A stretch of 64,000 bases of DNA, from positions 16,944 through 80,943 of the forward strand of contig NZ_SNXI01000013.1 in assembly GCF_004362895.1 (NCBI RefSeq). Direction: 5' to 3'. Positions 23,645 through 33,193 of this stretch are shown piece after piece. Source of the stretch: Idiomarina aquatica. Lineage in GTDB: Bacteria > Pseudomonadota > Gammaproteobacteria > Enterobacterales > Alteromonadaceae. A model generated the notes under the pieces. The model had not been told where the DNA came from. It saw only the letters and a list, made by a program, of their open reading frames with translations, and searched no databases. Position 1 is the stretch's first letter; every line of letters begins with the position of its first letter. A program made the position numbers and the translations under genes.

Positions 23645-25066
23645 CTACCCCGCTAGGCGGACGTCGTTTTTGCCGGCGGCTTTGGCGGCGTACATGGCTT
23701 TGTCGGCGGAGCGCAGCAGGGTTTGTTCGTCGGTGCCGTGCTGCGGGAACATGGCGACGCCGACGCTGACGCTGACATCGAGCGACTCGCCTTTAATTTT
23801 ATATGGCCGGGCGATATGCACCACCAGTTTGCGTGCCACGGCCAGTGCGGCGTTGGTATTGTTGGTACTGGGCAGTACCACCACGAACTCGTCACCGCCG
23901 TAGCGGCAGACGGTATCGGATTTACGCAGTAATCCGGTTAGCCTTTGCGCAGCATGGATAAGTATTTCATCACCGTATTCGTGGCCGAAGTCATCATTAA
24001 TCGCCTTGAAGCCATCTAAATCCAAAAACATAATGCTAAACGCTTTATTATCGCGCTGATGCTGTAAAATCGCCTGCTCCAGTCGGTCGCTAAGCAAATT
24101 ACGATTAGGCAGTCCGGTCAGTTCGTCATGTGTAGCGACGTAACGAATACGGCGCTCAGCCGACTTGCGCAATTTAACCTCGCGCCGCAGGCGACTGTTC
24201 CAATAGGCCACACCGGCAATCAACACGACCACCACCGAGCCCAATTTCAAGCCCAGGCTAAGCAGCTCCTGATCAGTCCAGCCTTGCTGCAATTCGTAGC
24301 CATACCATTTGCGGCGTATGCGCTGACGCTCTAAATCGGTCAGTTTCTCGATACCCCGATTAAATATCACCACCAGCGGTTGATAGTCACTGCGTACACC
24401 AAAGAATAAATCCTCGCCCGGTGCACCGCTTAGCACGCTTAAATCAGCGTTAGCTAATGGCCGTTGCTGCAACTCGTCAACCAAAACCGGCAGGCTGTCA
24501 ATATAGACATCAATGGCATCCCGAGTTAAGGCATCGATACCTTGCGGCAGGGTTTTAAACTCCAACACCTCGGTTTGACGGATGTGCTGCAGCATCGGAA
24601 TAACGCTGTAGCCCTGGGTCACACCAATGCGCTGACCGCGCAGCTGTTCGGCTTTTAATTCACGGGCAACCTGCTCGCCCACATCATGAATCGACAGCGC
24701 GGCCCAGGGCATGGTCCAGTAACGCTGGGTAAAACTAGTGTAGGCAGCGCGATCGGTAGAAAATGACATACTCGGCAGCACATCGATGTCGCGTTGTTGC
24801 AGCGCCGTTAAACATGCTGACCAGCTGCCGCAAGGCACCCAGATAAAATCCATCGGAACGCCCTGGGTAATGGTGGTCAGCATATCCACGTCAAAACCCA
24901 CCGCGGTGCCCTGCTCGAACGAAATGAGTGGTTTCAGGTCGTCCGGCACGCCCACCCGTATTTCCGGATGCTCAACCAGCCAGTCATTGGTCTCATTCGC
25001 GGCGTGCGCGCTAAGACCCAATAGCAGCAACATGAAAGCAAGCAATGACCGCCATTGATGTTTCAT
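23645..25066 (-). CDS. Periplasmic-binding-domain GGDEF diguanylate cyclase
   Basis: 473 aa. Signal peptide (residues 1-22), a periplasmic SBP_bac_3-like solute-binding domain (about 30-258), one membrane helix (about 272-290) and a cytoplasmic GGDEF domain (about 305-470). The active site RYGGDEF (390-394) is intact and the inhibitory I-site RKSD (381-384) lies five residues before it, so it should make c-di-GMP and be product-inhibited. The ligand cannot be told from sequence. No EAL domain is present. It diverges from cmoA. Confidence 0.9.
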   Translation of the reverse strand: MKHQWRSLLAFMLLLLGLSAHAANETNDWLVEHPEIRVGVPDDLKPLISFEQGTAVGFDVDMLTTITQGVPMDFIWVPCGSWSACLTALQQRDIDVLPSMSFSTDRAAYTSFTQRYWTMPWAALSIHDVGEQVARELKAEQLRGQRIGVTQGYSVIPMLQHIRQTEVLEFKTLPQGIDALTRDAIDVYIDSLPVLVDELQQRPLANADLSVLSGAPGEDLFFGVRSDYQPLVVIFNRGIEKLTDLERQRIRRKWYGYELQQGWTDQELLSLGLKLGSVVVVLIAGVAYWNSRLRREVKLRKSAERRIRYVATHDELTGLPNRNLLSDRLEQAILQHQRDNKAFSIMFLDLDGFKAINDDFGHEYGDEILIHAAQRLTGLLRKSDTVCRYGGDEFVVVLPSTNNTNAALAVARKLVVHIARPYKIKGESLDVSVSVGVAMFPQHGTDEQTLLRSADKAMYAAKAAGKNDVRLAG

Positions 25067-25150
25067 TCGTTGTATATTCTCCGACAGGTTAGGTAAACTA
25101 GTTAGTTATCTTTATAAGTTATAGAGCATTATCGGACAGGCGCGCCAATT

Positions 25151-25891
25151 ATGAACCACCGCGATACGATTTTTTCTAAGCCCTTACCCAGCGTCGCTGA
25201 TTTTAGCTTCGATCAGCACGTGGTCGAGGTGTTTCCCGACATGATAAACCGCTCGGTTCCGGGTTATTCCAGTATTTTACAAACCTTGCCGCAGCTGGCC
25301 ACACGTTACGTTCAGCCCGACTCGACTGTTTATGATTTAGGTTGTTCGCTGGGTGCGGCAACGCTGGCGTTGCGCAAAGGCTGCGAAGCCACTGCACCGG
25401 TTCAGATTGTCGCCGTGGATAACTCCGAAGCGATGATTGAGCGCGCGCGCCTACACCTTCAGGGCTTTAAAAGCCAAGTGCCGGTTACACTACGATGCGA
25501 GGATATCCGCGAAACCGACATTACTAATGCGTCTATGATAGTGCTCAATTTTACGTTGCAATTCGTGCCGCGTGAAGAGCGTCAGCGTATTATTTCGACA
25601 CTTTTTTCGGGTTTACGCCCTGGTGGTGCCTTGATGATTGCCGAAAAAATCATCGCCGAGGACGATACCATGAACGATGTCCTGGTGGATCTGCACCACG
25701 ATTTTAAGCGTGCCAATGGCTACAGCGAGCTGGAAATCAGTCAAAAACGCGCGGCTATCGAAAACGTTATGAAAATTGACAAGCTGTCCGACCATTTTGC
25801 GCGTTTTAAGGAAGCCGGCTTTGCCCACTATGGCTGCTGGTTTCAGTGTTTTAATTTTGCTGCCATGCTGGCTGTTAAGGGAACGGACTAA
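25151..25891 (+). CDS. cmoA: Carboxy-S-adenosyl-L-methionine synthase
   Basis: 246-aa class I SAM-fold enzyme. DLGCSLGAATLAL is the cofactor motif near residue 60. It makes carboxy-SAM from SAM and prephenate for wobble-uridine modification. Its stop overlaps the cmoB start by one base. Confidence 0.96.
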   Translation: MNHRDTIFSKPLPSVADFSFDQHVVEVFPDMINRSVPGYSSILQTLPQLATRYVQPDSTVYDLGCSLGAATLALRKGCEATAPVQIVAVDNSEAMIERARLHLQGFKSQVPVTLRCEDIRETDITNASMIVLNFTLQFVPREERQRIISTLFSGLRPGGALMIAEKIIAEDDTMNDVLVDLHHDFKRANGYSELEISQKRAAIENVMKIDKLSDHFARFKEAGFAHYGCWFQCFNFAAMLAVKGTD

Positions 25892-26871
25892 TGCCAATGT
25901 TTAATCATTCACTGCAACGCTTGCTCGACAGCCCGCACGCCGCCTGGCTGGAAACCTTACCAACACAGCTACGTCAGTTTAGCGACAAACCCCATGGCGA
26001 CTTTAAAAAATGGCAACGGGTGTTAAAGCAGTTGCCGGATATCGAACTAACGGATAGCGCGGATGTTGATTTAGGCGACACCATTAGCATCGGCTCTGCG
26101 GCGCAGGCGACCGACTCGCAGCGGGCGCAAATGCGCGGGCTGTTAATGCAGTTATGCCCGTGGCGTAAAGGTCCGTTCGATTTGTTCGGCATGACCATCG
26201 ATACCGAATGGCGGTCGGACTGGAAGTGGCAGCGGGTTGCGCCCCATCTGGATTCATTACAGGGCAAACAAGTGCTGGATGTCGGCTGTGGCAGCGGTTA
26301 TCACTTATGGCGGATGCTGGAAGCCGGTGCGGAGGATGTGTGGGGAGTCGATCCGGGCGAGCTGTTTTTAACCCAGTTTCAGGCCATTAAAAAATATATG
26401 CCGCCGGCGCTTGCCCGGCACGCGCACTTTTTCCCGGTGGGTATTGAACAGATGCCGGAGTTAAAAAGCTTCGATACCGTGTTTAGTATGGGGGTGCTGT
26501 ATCACCGCCGTTCGCCGCTGGAATTTTTGCAGCAGTTAAAAGGGTTGTTAAAGCCCGGCGGCCAGTTAGTGCTGGAGACGATTGTAGTCGAGGGCGACGA
26601 TACCACGGTGATGATGCCCGGTGAACGTTATGCACAAATGCGCAATGTTTGGTTTTTACCCAGCGCTGAGGCGTTGGCGGTTTGGCTACAACGGCTGGGC
26701 TTCAAAGACATCGAAATTGTTGACCATAACGTCACCTCTCTGGACGAACAGCGGTCGACGGAATGGATGCAGGGTGAATCGTTAAAAGATTTTCTTGATC
26801 CAAATGACTACAATATGACTATTGAAGGGTACAAAGCACCGATCCGTGCCATTCTGACCGCACGGACCTAA
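25891..26871 (+). CDS. cmoB: tRNA U34 carboxymethyltransferase
   Basis: 326 aa. It uses carboxy-SAM to turn 5-hydroxyuridine-34 of tRNA into cmo5U. The SAM-binding motif VLDVGCGSGYH is near residue 128, and the DLFGMTIDTEWRSDWKW segment before it is typical. It is coupled to cmoA. Confidence 0.97.
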   Translation: MPMFNHSLQRLLDSPHAAWLETLPTQLRQFSDKPHGDFKKWQRVLKQLPDIELTDSADVDLGDTISIGSAAQATDSQRAQMRGLLMQLCPWRKGPFDLFGMTIDTEWRSDWKWQRVAPHLDSLQGKQVLDVGCGSGYHLWRMLEAGAEDVWGVDPGELFLTQFQAIKKYMPPALARHAHFFPVGIEQMPELKSFDTVFSMGVLYHRRSPLEFLQQLKGLLKPGGQLVLETIVVEGDDTTVMMPGERYAQMRNVWFLPSAEALAVWLQRLGFKDIEIVDHNVTSLDEQRSTEWMQGESLKDFLDPNDYNMTIEGYKAPIRAILTART

Positions 26872-26904
26872 GTTTTCTTCAATAAGGGCGGTATCAATAC
26901 TGAT

Positions 26905-27819
26905 ATGGCACATTACAGAGCAAAATCCACCTTAGAGCAGTGGCGGATTTTTCAGGCCGTTATCGACTGTGGCGGTTATGCTCACGCAGCCGATAAATTG
27001 AATAAGAGCCAATCCTCTTTAAACCACGCCGTAGCAAAATTACAACAGGTGTTAGGCGTACAACTGCTTGAGGTTAAAGGTCGTAAGGCGGTTTTAACGG
27101 CGGTGGGCGAAGTTATGCTTCGTCGCTCCCGACAGTTGACACAAACGGCACAGGAACTGGAACAACTGGCCCATAACCTGGAACAAGGTTGGGAGCCGGA
27201 AGTTAAATTAGCGCTGGAGATGGTGTTTGACCGCTCGACGCTGATTCCGGCATTACGCAAGTTTCAGGACTTTAGCCGCGGCAGCCGGTTATCGATCGAA
27301 GACACCGTATTGACCGGCACGCTGGAGCACATTCGCGAAAAATCAGCGGATGTGGTCATTACCCACCACCTGCCGAAAGGCTATATTGGCGAACCTATTG
27401 ACGATTATGTGATGGATTTGGTGTGCCATCCTGACCATCCGTTGGCGCAACTCGAACAGCCGATTGCGCAGGACGAGTTAAGCCAGCATTTGCAAATTGT
27501 TATCCGCGATACCGCCGAACATCCGCAGGAGGATGAAGGCTGGCTGAAGGCGGAGCAACGCTGGACGGTGAGCCATTTCGACGAAGCTTTGCGATTGGTT
27601 CGTTCCGGCCTCGGCTTTTGCTGGTTACCGCCCTACATTGCCGAGCGCGAGATGAAAAAAGGCGCTATTCGCAAACTGCAACTTGAAGGCAGTAGCTGCC
27701 GCAAAGGCAGCTTGTATATGGTGCTACCGAAAGGCGAACAAACCGGCCCCTGCGCACGCCAATTGGCCGACTTGATTATGGGCAAGGAGATCGAAGCGCA
27801 GAAAGCGGCTGCGTCGTAA
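26905..27819 (+). CDS. LysR-family transcriptional regulator
   Basis: 304 aa. The N-terminal winged helix (residues about 10-68: HAADKLNKSQSSLNHAVAKL) is followed by a LysR substrate-binding domain. It starts 33 bp after cmoB, perhaps in the same transcript. The effector and targets are not evident. A REP-like hairpin begins directly after its stop. Confidence 0.9.
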   Translation: MAHYRAKSTLEQWRIFQAVIDCGGYAHAADKLNKSQSSLNHAVAKLQQVLGVQLLEVKGRKAVLTAVGEVMLRRSRQLTQTAQELEQLAHNLEQGWEPEVKLALEMVFDRSTLIPALRKFQDFSRGSRLSIEDTVLTGTLEHIREKSADVVITHHLPKGYIGEPIDDYVMDLVCHPDHPLAQLEQPIAQDELSQHLQIVIRDTAEHPQEDEGWLKAEQRWTVSHFDEALRLVRSGLGFCWLPPYIAEREMKKGAIRKLQLEGSSCRKGSLYMVLPKGEQTGPCARQLADLIMGKEIEAQKAAAS

Positions 27820-27843
27820 CGTGCGCCAAAGGCGCAAGCTACA
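27820..27843 (+). repeat. REP-like hairpin between convergent genes
   Basis: GTGCGCC-AAA-GGCGCAAG followed by CTACAG. It spans the 19-bp gap between lysR and galU and the last galU codons, and could help end both transcripts. Confidence 0.65.
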
Positions 27844-28732
27844 GGCTTTTTATATAATCCCGCATATCATCCGCCAATTGCGGGTGGCGCAGGGCGTGCT
27901 CTAAAAAGGCTTTGGCGTAGCCGAATTTGTTGCCGCAGTCGTGGCTTTTGCCTTTCATGTAGTAGGCATTGACCGGTTTATCCTGCAATAACATTGCCAT
28001 GGCGTCGGTTAGCTGAATTTCGTTGCCGGCACCGACCGGGGTTCTTTCCAGCAATGGCCATAATTCTTTCGGAAACACATAACGACCAACCACAGCCAAA
28101 TCTGACGGCGCCTCGTCCACGGCGGGTTTTTCAACCAATTGCTTAATGGCCGCCTGCTCACCGGGGGCCAAATCCGCACCGTTAATATCGGCAACGCCGT
28201 AGCTACTGACATTTTCGTGTGGTACTTTCTCTACCATCACCTGGGCCGCGCCGGTCTGCTCAAAATTGCGCTTCATTTCGGCCATGTTGTCGCGCTTAAG
28301 GTCGCAGCTGGCTTCGTCGACCAGGACATCCGGTAACACCACCGCAAACGGTTCATTCCCGACCAGCGGTCGCGCACACAGCACGGCATGGCCTAAGCCC
28401 TTCGCCTCGCCCTGACGCACGTGCATAATGGTGGTGCCTTTGGGACAAATCGCCTGTACTTCTTCTAACAACTGACGCTTAACGCGGCGCTCGAGGGTTG
28501 TTTCTAGTTCAAAACTGGTATCGAAGTGGTTTTCGATACTGTTTTTACTCGAATGTGTAACCAAAATCACATCGGTTAAGCCCGCCGCAGCGCACTCTTC
28601 TACAATAAACTGGATCAACGGGCGGTCGACCAGCGGCAGCATTTCTTTTGGAATCGCCTTAGTGGCCGGCAACATCCGTGTTCCAAGTCCCGCAACCGGG
28701 ATAACGACTTTTTTGACGCTGTGCTTATCCAT
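27839..28732 (-). CDS. galU: UTP-glucose-1-phosphate uridylyltransferase
   Basis: 297-aa nucleotidyltransferase making UDP-glucose for surface sugars. The nucleotide-binding signature [18 protein letters not shown] lies at residues 16-33 and VEKP is near residue 190. Convergent with the LysR gene. Confidence 0.96.
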   Translation of the reverse strand: MDKHSVKKVVIPVAGLGTRMLPATKAIPKEMLPLVDRPLIQFIVEECAAAGLTDVILVTHSSKNSIENHFDTSFELETTLERRVKRQLLEEVQAICPKGTTIMHVRQGEAKGLGHAVLCARPLVGNEPFAVVLPDVLVDEASCDLKRDNMAEMKRNFEQTGAAQVMVEKVPHENVSSYGVADINGADLAPGEQAAIKQLVEKPAVDEAPSDLAVVGRYVFPKELWPLLERTPVGAGNEIQLTDAMAMLLQDKPVNAYYMKGKSHDCGNKFGYAKAFLEHALRHPQLADDMRDYIKSL

Positions 28733-28786
28733 GCTCTTCCCTATTTTAAAATTCTAGAAATCGGTCACGTTTATACCGTGATTTGC

Positions 28787-28795
28787 TGTTATAAT
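28787..28795 (+). promoter_or_regulatory. Extended -10 promoter for the 28847 gene
   Basis: TGTTATAAT is an extended -10 with a perfect TATAAT, about 50 bp before the start codon. No good -35 is seen at 17 bp. Confidence 0.5.
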
Positions 28796-28846
28796 GCAAC
28801 CTCAACGCGCCTATAGACAGTGAATTTAAAGGTAACAAAGGTACTT

Positions 28847-29158
28847 ATGGCCCTGTATTTTTCGTCAAAAAAAGTTCCCCAGCTGCAGCAATACTCGTTT
28901 GTTGAACGCGCTGCAATCCTCGCTGCTGCGCAACAAGCGATGCCGGTTCCACGCCGGTTAATCTGCAACCTGGCTAAGTTAGTGCCAATTTGTGTGGTAT
29001 TTTATGCCATTGTTGACGTGCAGGGTTGGTGGAAACTGCCGGCTTTGTTGGCGGCGGGTATTGGCTATCCGTTGTTTACCCAGCCGATTAATATCAATAT
29101 GAGCCTGCCCTACATCGATAAGGCTATTCGTCAGTTTGAGGCGTCTCGCGCTGAATAA
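28847..29158 (+). CDS. Small inner-membrane protein, DUF6170-like
   Basis: 103 aa from the ATG at 28847 (AAAGG upstream); an in-frame GTG at 28820 would add nine residues. The start MALYFSSKKVPQL and two hydrophobic segments (about residues 43-60 and 64-82) resemble small membrane proteins seen in Alteromonas-type bacteria (DUF6170, from memory). Function unknown. Its 3' end overlaps the convergent response regulator gene by 35 bp. Confidence 0.7.
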   Translation: MALYFSSKKVPQLQQYSFVERAAILAAAQQAMPVPRRLICNLAKLVPICVVFYAIVDVQGWWKLPALLAAGIGYPLFTQPININMSLPYIDKAIRQFEASRAE

Positions 29159-30119
29159 TCAGTTCGGCTTGCTGCGGCAGCCGGGCATGAATTTTAGTCA
29201 CCTCGCTCATTTCGCGACACTGGTAGCGCGCCTGTTGCCATATGCCCAACGCCAGATCCGGTTTTGTCTGCGGTTCACTGTGTATCATGTCCCCCGCCTG
29301 CGCCCAGCGCCAGTGTTGTTGTTTGGTATCTAACACCCCCACCCAGACATCAAAAACCGTACGAATGCGCGAGTGACAGAGCTCGTTATTAAGATGCCGC
29401 AACAGCCGCTGTGGTTGTAAAACCGTATCGTCGTTTCCGGACAGGTGTTGACGTAACAGCGGATCTAACAGCGTTTTGAAAACCAGCAAGGGTATCAGGG
29501 TTTGGTCGGTTGCGTTTTGCGGGCTTGCCATCAGCACCAGCACCCTGCCGTCCAGCAGTGGCCGGTAATCCAGCCACAAACTAGGCTGTCCGCTTTGCAG
29601 ATGAAAATCAAACCGGTAGCCGCCCAACTGCAGCGAGCCATTAGGCAATAATTCGTGCGTCAGCCGCTGTACCAGCGCATCATCGTTGTAGAGCACGTCG
29701 ATATGATCATCCAGCTCCCAGCGATCATGCAGGTAGGTTTCTTCTAACTGGTAGCGCTTAAGACAATGCTGAATTGCCTCGTTTAGGGTGGTTAAACTCT
29801 CTAACGGCTTGACCAGATAATCCCACGCCCCCAGTCGCACCGCTTCGCGGATATCCGCCATGGAATCACTGGCAGAAACCACAATAATCGGCAGGTCGGT
29901 GGTCATCGACAGCAGTCTCTCGATAACCTCGAGACCGCTGATATCAGGGAGTTTTAAGTCACAAATGATAATATCGGGGGTACGTTGACTGCACAGTTTG
30001 ATGCCTTCGCCGCCGTTAGCTGTACAGTGCACGTCATAATCGAGCTGACGCAGGTATTGTTGCACGACGCCCTGAAAAACGACGTCGTCCTCGATCATTA
30101 ATACCGTTGCCTGCGACAT
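29124..30119 (-). CDS. rssB: RssB-type response regulator
   Basis: 331 aa. Receiver domain (residues 1-125) with Asp54 in ICDLKLPD, acidic pair DD11-12 and Lys in YLVKP. The C-terminal about 200 residues resemble a PP2C-like domain as in RssB, but the metal-binding Asp pattern is not clear, so it may be a non-catalytic adaptor. RssB delivers RpoS to ClpXP in E. coli, while the Pseudomonas homologue has a phosphatase-type domain. The nearness to mlaA is also seen in Pseudomonas. Confidence 0.7.
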   Translation of the reverse strand: MSQATVLMIEDDVVFQGVVQQYLRQLDYDVHCTANGGEGIKLCSQRTPDIIICDLKLPDISGLEVIERLLSMTTDLPIIVVSASDSMADIREAVRLGAWDYLVKPLESLTTLNEAIQHCLKRYQLEETYLHDRWELDDHIDVLYNDDALVQRLTHELLPNGSLQLGGYRFDFHLQSGQPSLWLDYRPLLDGRVLVLMASPQNATDQTLIPLLVFKTLLDPLLRQHLSGNDDTVLQPQRLLRHLNNELCHSRIRTVFDVWVGVLDTKQQHWRWAQAGDMIHSEPQTKPDLALGIWQQARYQCREMSEVTKIHARLPQQAELIIQRETPQTDE

Positions 30120-30193
30120 GTTTACCGCCTTTAAATACCGAAACTGCCTTAAGCATTGTTCAGGATCAGGCTGGCGTCAATGTCACGATTTGA

Positions 30194-30928
30194 TTAAAAA
30201 TCTTCAAAATCTTCGAAGTCTTCAGCCGGCTCTTGCGGCGGATTACCGTCATACACGTTGTAACGCCAGTTTTGATAGTAGGCTTCTTTTACAAAGGTAT
30301 AGGGATCCAGCGAGTTCTCTAAAACTTGCTCTTGATCGCGCAGCCGCAAACGAAGCTCCAGGCCTTTTACGGTGTAACGCGGGATGTCCCAATCTGAATC
30401 GACTTCGGTATAGGGGAAGTAGTTACCGTCAACCCAGTCGGTACCACGGTCGATAAGCACCGTTGGCCCCAGCAATGGCAGCATTAGATACGGCCCGTCT
30501 GGCACGCCCCATAGCGCCAGCGTTTCACCCAGCGACTCTTCGCGTTTGGTCAAGCCCATTTCGGTGGCCGGATCCAATAGCCCCAGCAAACCAATGGTAC
30601 TGTTAAAGAAAAAACGGCCGACAGTAATACCGGCATCTTTAGGTTTGCCTTGCAAAATATTATTTACAAATGACCAGGGTTCTTGCAGGTTTTCGAATGC
30701 GCGATACAACGAATTACGCACGGGTTCAGGAACATTTTCGTAAGCCTCGGCAGTTGGCTTTATTACCGCTTCGTCAACATCCTGGTTAAAATCCCAGACC
30801 ACGCGGTTCATGTCCTCAAACGGGTCTCTCTTGTCGGCATAAGGATCATCCGGTGTGGATGAACAACCGGCCAACACCAGCACTGACATCAGTGCACCAA
30901 ACAGCTTCGCATACCACGTTTTTTGCAT
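30194..30928 (-). CDS. mlaA: Outer-membrane lipoprotein MlaA (VacJ)
   Basis: 244 aa. Lipoprotein signal with lipobox LAGC, Cys22. The family segments DPFEDMNRVVWDFN and FFFNSTIGLLGLLDPATEMG are present. It removes misplaced phospholipids from the outer leaflet with the Mla system. The C-terminus ends in an acidic repeat (EDFEDFEDF). It starts 3 bp after ccmI, so it is probably expressed from the ccm operon. Confidence 0.95.
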   Translation of the reverse strand: MQKTWYAKLFGALMSVLVLAGCSSTPDDPYADKRDPFEDMNRVVWDFNQDVDEAVIKPTAEAYENVPEPVRNSLYRAFENLQEPWSFVNNILQGKPKDAGITVGRFFFNSTIGLLGLLDPATEMGLTKREESLGETLALWGVPDGPYLMLPLLGPTVLIDRGTDWVDGNYFPYTEVDSDWDIPRYTVKGLELRLRLRDQEQVLENSLDPYTFVKEAYYQNWRYNVYDGNPPQEPAEDFEDFEDF

Positions 30929-30931
30929 CGC

Positions 30932-32170
30932 TTACTTTCCACTTCCGTTTTGATTGTCTGTTGTCGCAACTCGCTCTGTCAGTCTTAGTGTAACGCTGGC
31001 AGAATCCTTTGCATTAATAGCCACAGGTACGGCATTCAGATCACCTACCTGGACATCTATTTTGTCATCTTGCGAGACCCGCGCCTGTACTTTCCATTGC
31101 TCGAGTGAGCTTAGTTGATAGTCGGGCAGCATCGAATCCTGATTACTCAGCGTTACCGTTACCGGCAAACTGCTGGCGGCAACACGCTTAACTGCTGCCG
31201 GCATCGGCGCCCCATCAGGCGCAGTTACGTAAATAAATAAGGTACCATTGGCAGGCACTGCATCTCGCACGGTTTCGCCCAGCTCCACGGTTACCGTCAG
31301 GCTCATGGCACCCTGTTGCAACTGCTGCTTGGCATCGGCAATTGCCTGTTCCACCACCTCGCGCCGGTTTGAGTCTGCAGGCGTTAATGATAACAAGCGC
31401 TGCCAGGCATTAATGGCCTGCTCGTAATCGGCATTTTCGAACGCGACAAAACCGCTCAATGACAGTGCATCAGCATTATCCGGCTCCAACCGAAGTGCGC
31501 GAGCTAATAATTGTGCGGCTTGCTGATTGGTCTCAGCACTACCATTTTGCAATAAGAAGCGAGCATAGCTTATTAGCGTGCCGACCCGATCAGGATCTAA
31601 GTCCAGCGACCGTTGAAAGGCGTTATTGGCCTGATCGAATTGTTGTAGATCACTCATCAGGCCGGCATAAATCCACCACGCGATGGGATCATCGCCCTGG
31701 CGTTGTAGTTTTTGCCGCAGCCCCAGCGCAAAGGTCGACAGCGTTTCGGCATCCACCTGCTGTTGTTCCTGTAACACGGTTTTGCCTAACTCGGGCAGTT
31801 GCTGCAAGGCGTCGTCGGCCTGGCGCTGCAATGTCCAGCTACCGAATGCCATGTAGAGCCCAACTGACATCACCACCAATAAGGCAATGGGTAGCCAGGG
31901 TTTAGCCGGTAGCCATTTTATGTCGGCTTCGATATTACGATTATCGGTAACAAAGGTTTTATCCAGCTCGGTTACCGCTTGCTGATATTCTTCCTCGCTG
32001 ACACGACCGTTGGCATGATCCTCGTCTAATTCGGACAGGCGCTGACGGTACCACTGCTGATTTTCGTTATCGCGACTAAGCTGCTGTTTGTGCTGAAATA
32101 CCCGTGCCAATAAAATGACAATCACCGCTAAGATGACTAACACGGCTAACGCCAGTACTAACTTAATCAT
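30932..32170 (-). CDS. ccmI: Cytochrome c biogenesis protein CcmI (CycH)
   Basis: 412 aa. Two membrane helices (about residues 3-23 and 92-112) flank a cytoplasmic loop with coiled coil. A periplasmic TPR domain (about 135-285) and a C-terminal domain follow. It holds apocytochrome c for the CcmFH ligase. Overlaps ccmH by 8 bp. Confidence 0.92.
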   Translation of the reverse strand: MIKLVLALAVLVILAVIVILLARVFQHKQQLSRDNENQQWYRQRLSELDEDHANGRVSEEEYQQAVTELDKTFVTDNRNIEADIKWLPAKPWLPIALLVVMSVGLYMAFGSWTLQRQADDALQQLPELGKTVLQEQQQVDAETLSTFALGLRQKLQRQGDDPIAWWIYAGLMSDLQQFDQANNAFQRSLDLDPDRVGTLISYARFLLQNGSAETNQQAAQLLARALRLEPDNADALSLSGFVAFENADYEQAINAWQRLLSLTPADSNRREVVEQAIADAKQQLQQGAMSLTVTVELGETVRDAVPANGTLFIYVTAPDGAPMPAAVKRVAASSLPVTVTLSNQDSMLPDYQLSSLEQWKVQARVSQDDKIDVQVGDLNAVPVAINAKDSASVTLRLTERVATTDNQNGSGK

Positions 32171-32633
32171 CTTTGCCCTCCGCCTTTAGTTGCGCCAGGC
32201 GACGCTTTTCTTCGTCGCTTAAGGTGACCGGCTGGCTACGCTTACGCGATAAGCGCAACGCCAGAAAAATGCCAATTAATGCAATCGCCACCGGTGCCAC
32301 CCAAAGTATGGCGGTAAATACATTAAACGGCGGCTTATAGTGCGCGAAGTTGCCGTAGCGCGCGACCATGTAATCGATAACAGCTTGTTTCGATTCACCG
32401 GCCATGACCATTTCGTAGGCGCGTTCACGCATGTCGGCCGCAAGCGGCGCATTGGAGTCGGCAATATTCTGGTTTTGACATTTCGGGCAGCGTAATTCGC
32501 TGATCAGTTCCGCGTAGGTCTTGCGCTGTTGTTCGGTGTCGAACTCGTGGCCATCATAGGTAACCTGTTGCGCCATTGCACTCAGGCTCAGACACAACAA
32601 CAGGCTGGCTATTAACGCACTGAAATGTCTCAT
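32163..32633 (-). CDS. ccmH: Cytochrome c maturation protein CcmH
   Basis: 156 aa. Signal peptide, then the redox motif RCPKCQNQ (Cys-x2-Cys near residue 49) that reduces apocytochrome thiols, and a C-terminal membrane helix (about 105-125). Overlaps ccmG by four bases. Confidence 0.96.
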   Translation of the reverse strand: MRHFSALIASLLLCLSLSAMAQQVTYDGHEFDTEQQRKTYAELISELRCPKCQNQNIADSNAPLAADMRERAYEMVMAGESKQAVIDYMVARYGNFAHYKPPFNVFTAILWVAPVAIALIGIFLALRLSRKRSQPVTLSDEEKRRLAQLKAEGKDD

Positions 32634-33193
32634 TGCTGCGCCTCCTGCTGTAACTGGGTATAAATGCCTTTGAGTTTGTTCTGCCAGTTACGAGCATTGA
32701 CGTCGCCCACATGGCGGTACCGAATTTTGCCCTCGGCATCAATAAAATAAGTTTCCGGCGCACCGTACACACCAAATTCAAAGGCGACGTCGCCTTCGGG
32801 ATCGAACAGGTTAACGGTGTACGGGTCGCCAAGGGTATTTAACCAGTCTATGGCTTTGGCACGCGAATCGTCTTTGTAATTGAGCCCGACAATAGGTATT
32901 CCCTGTGCCGCCAACTCGTTTAAAAACGCATGTTCAGCGCGGCAGGTCGGACACCAGGTAGCCCAAACGTTCATCAGCATGGGACCGCCTTTTAACACCT
33001 CCTGGCTGTAAACTTTGTCGTTGTTAAACAAGTCCACGGCATTGAATTCAGGTACCGATTTATCAATTAACACCGATTCGAGTTTGGTCGGGTCACTGCC
33101 GAGGCCTTTTAATAAAAACACCAGCAATAGTGCAAATACGATTAAGGGCGCAAACAGCACCCACCAACGGCGTTTGGGCTGCTCTTCACTCAT
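32630..33193 (-). CDS. ccmG: Thiol:disulfide interchange protein CcmG/DsbE
   Basis: 187-aa thioredoxin-like protein anchored by an N-terminal membrane helix (about residues 12-30). The active site WCPTC lies near residue 82. It keeps apocytochrome c and CcmH reduced. Overlaps ccmF by four bases. Confidence 0.96.
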   Translation of the reverse strand: MSEEQPKRRWWVLFAPLIVFALLLVFLLKGLGSDPTKLESVLIDKSVPEFNAVDLFNNDKVYSQEVLKGGPMLMNVWATWCPTCRAEHAFLNELAAQGIPIVGLNYKDDSRAKAIDWLNTLGDPYTVNLFDPEGDVAFEFGVYGAPETYFIDAEGKIRYRHVGDVNARNWQNKLKGIYTQLQQEAQQ

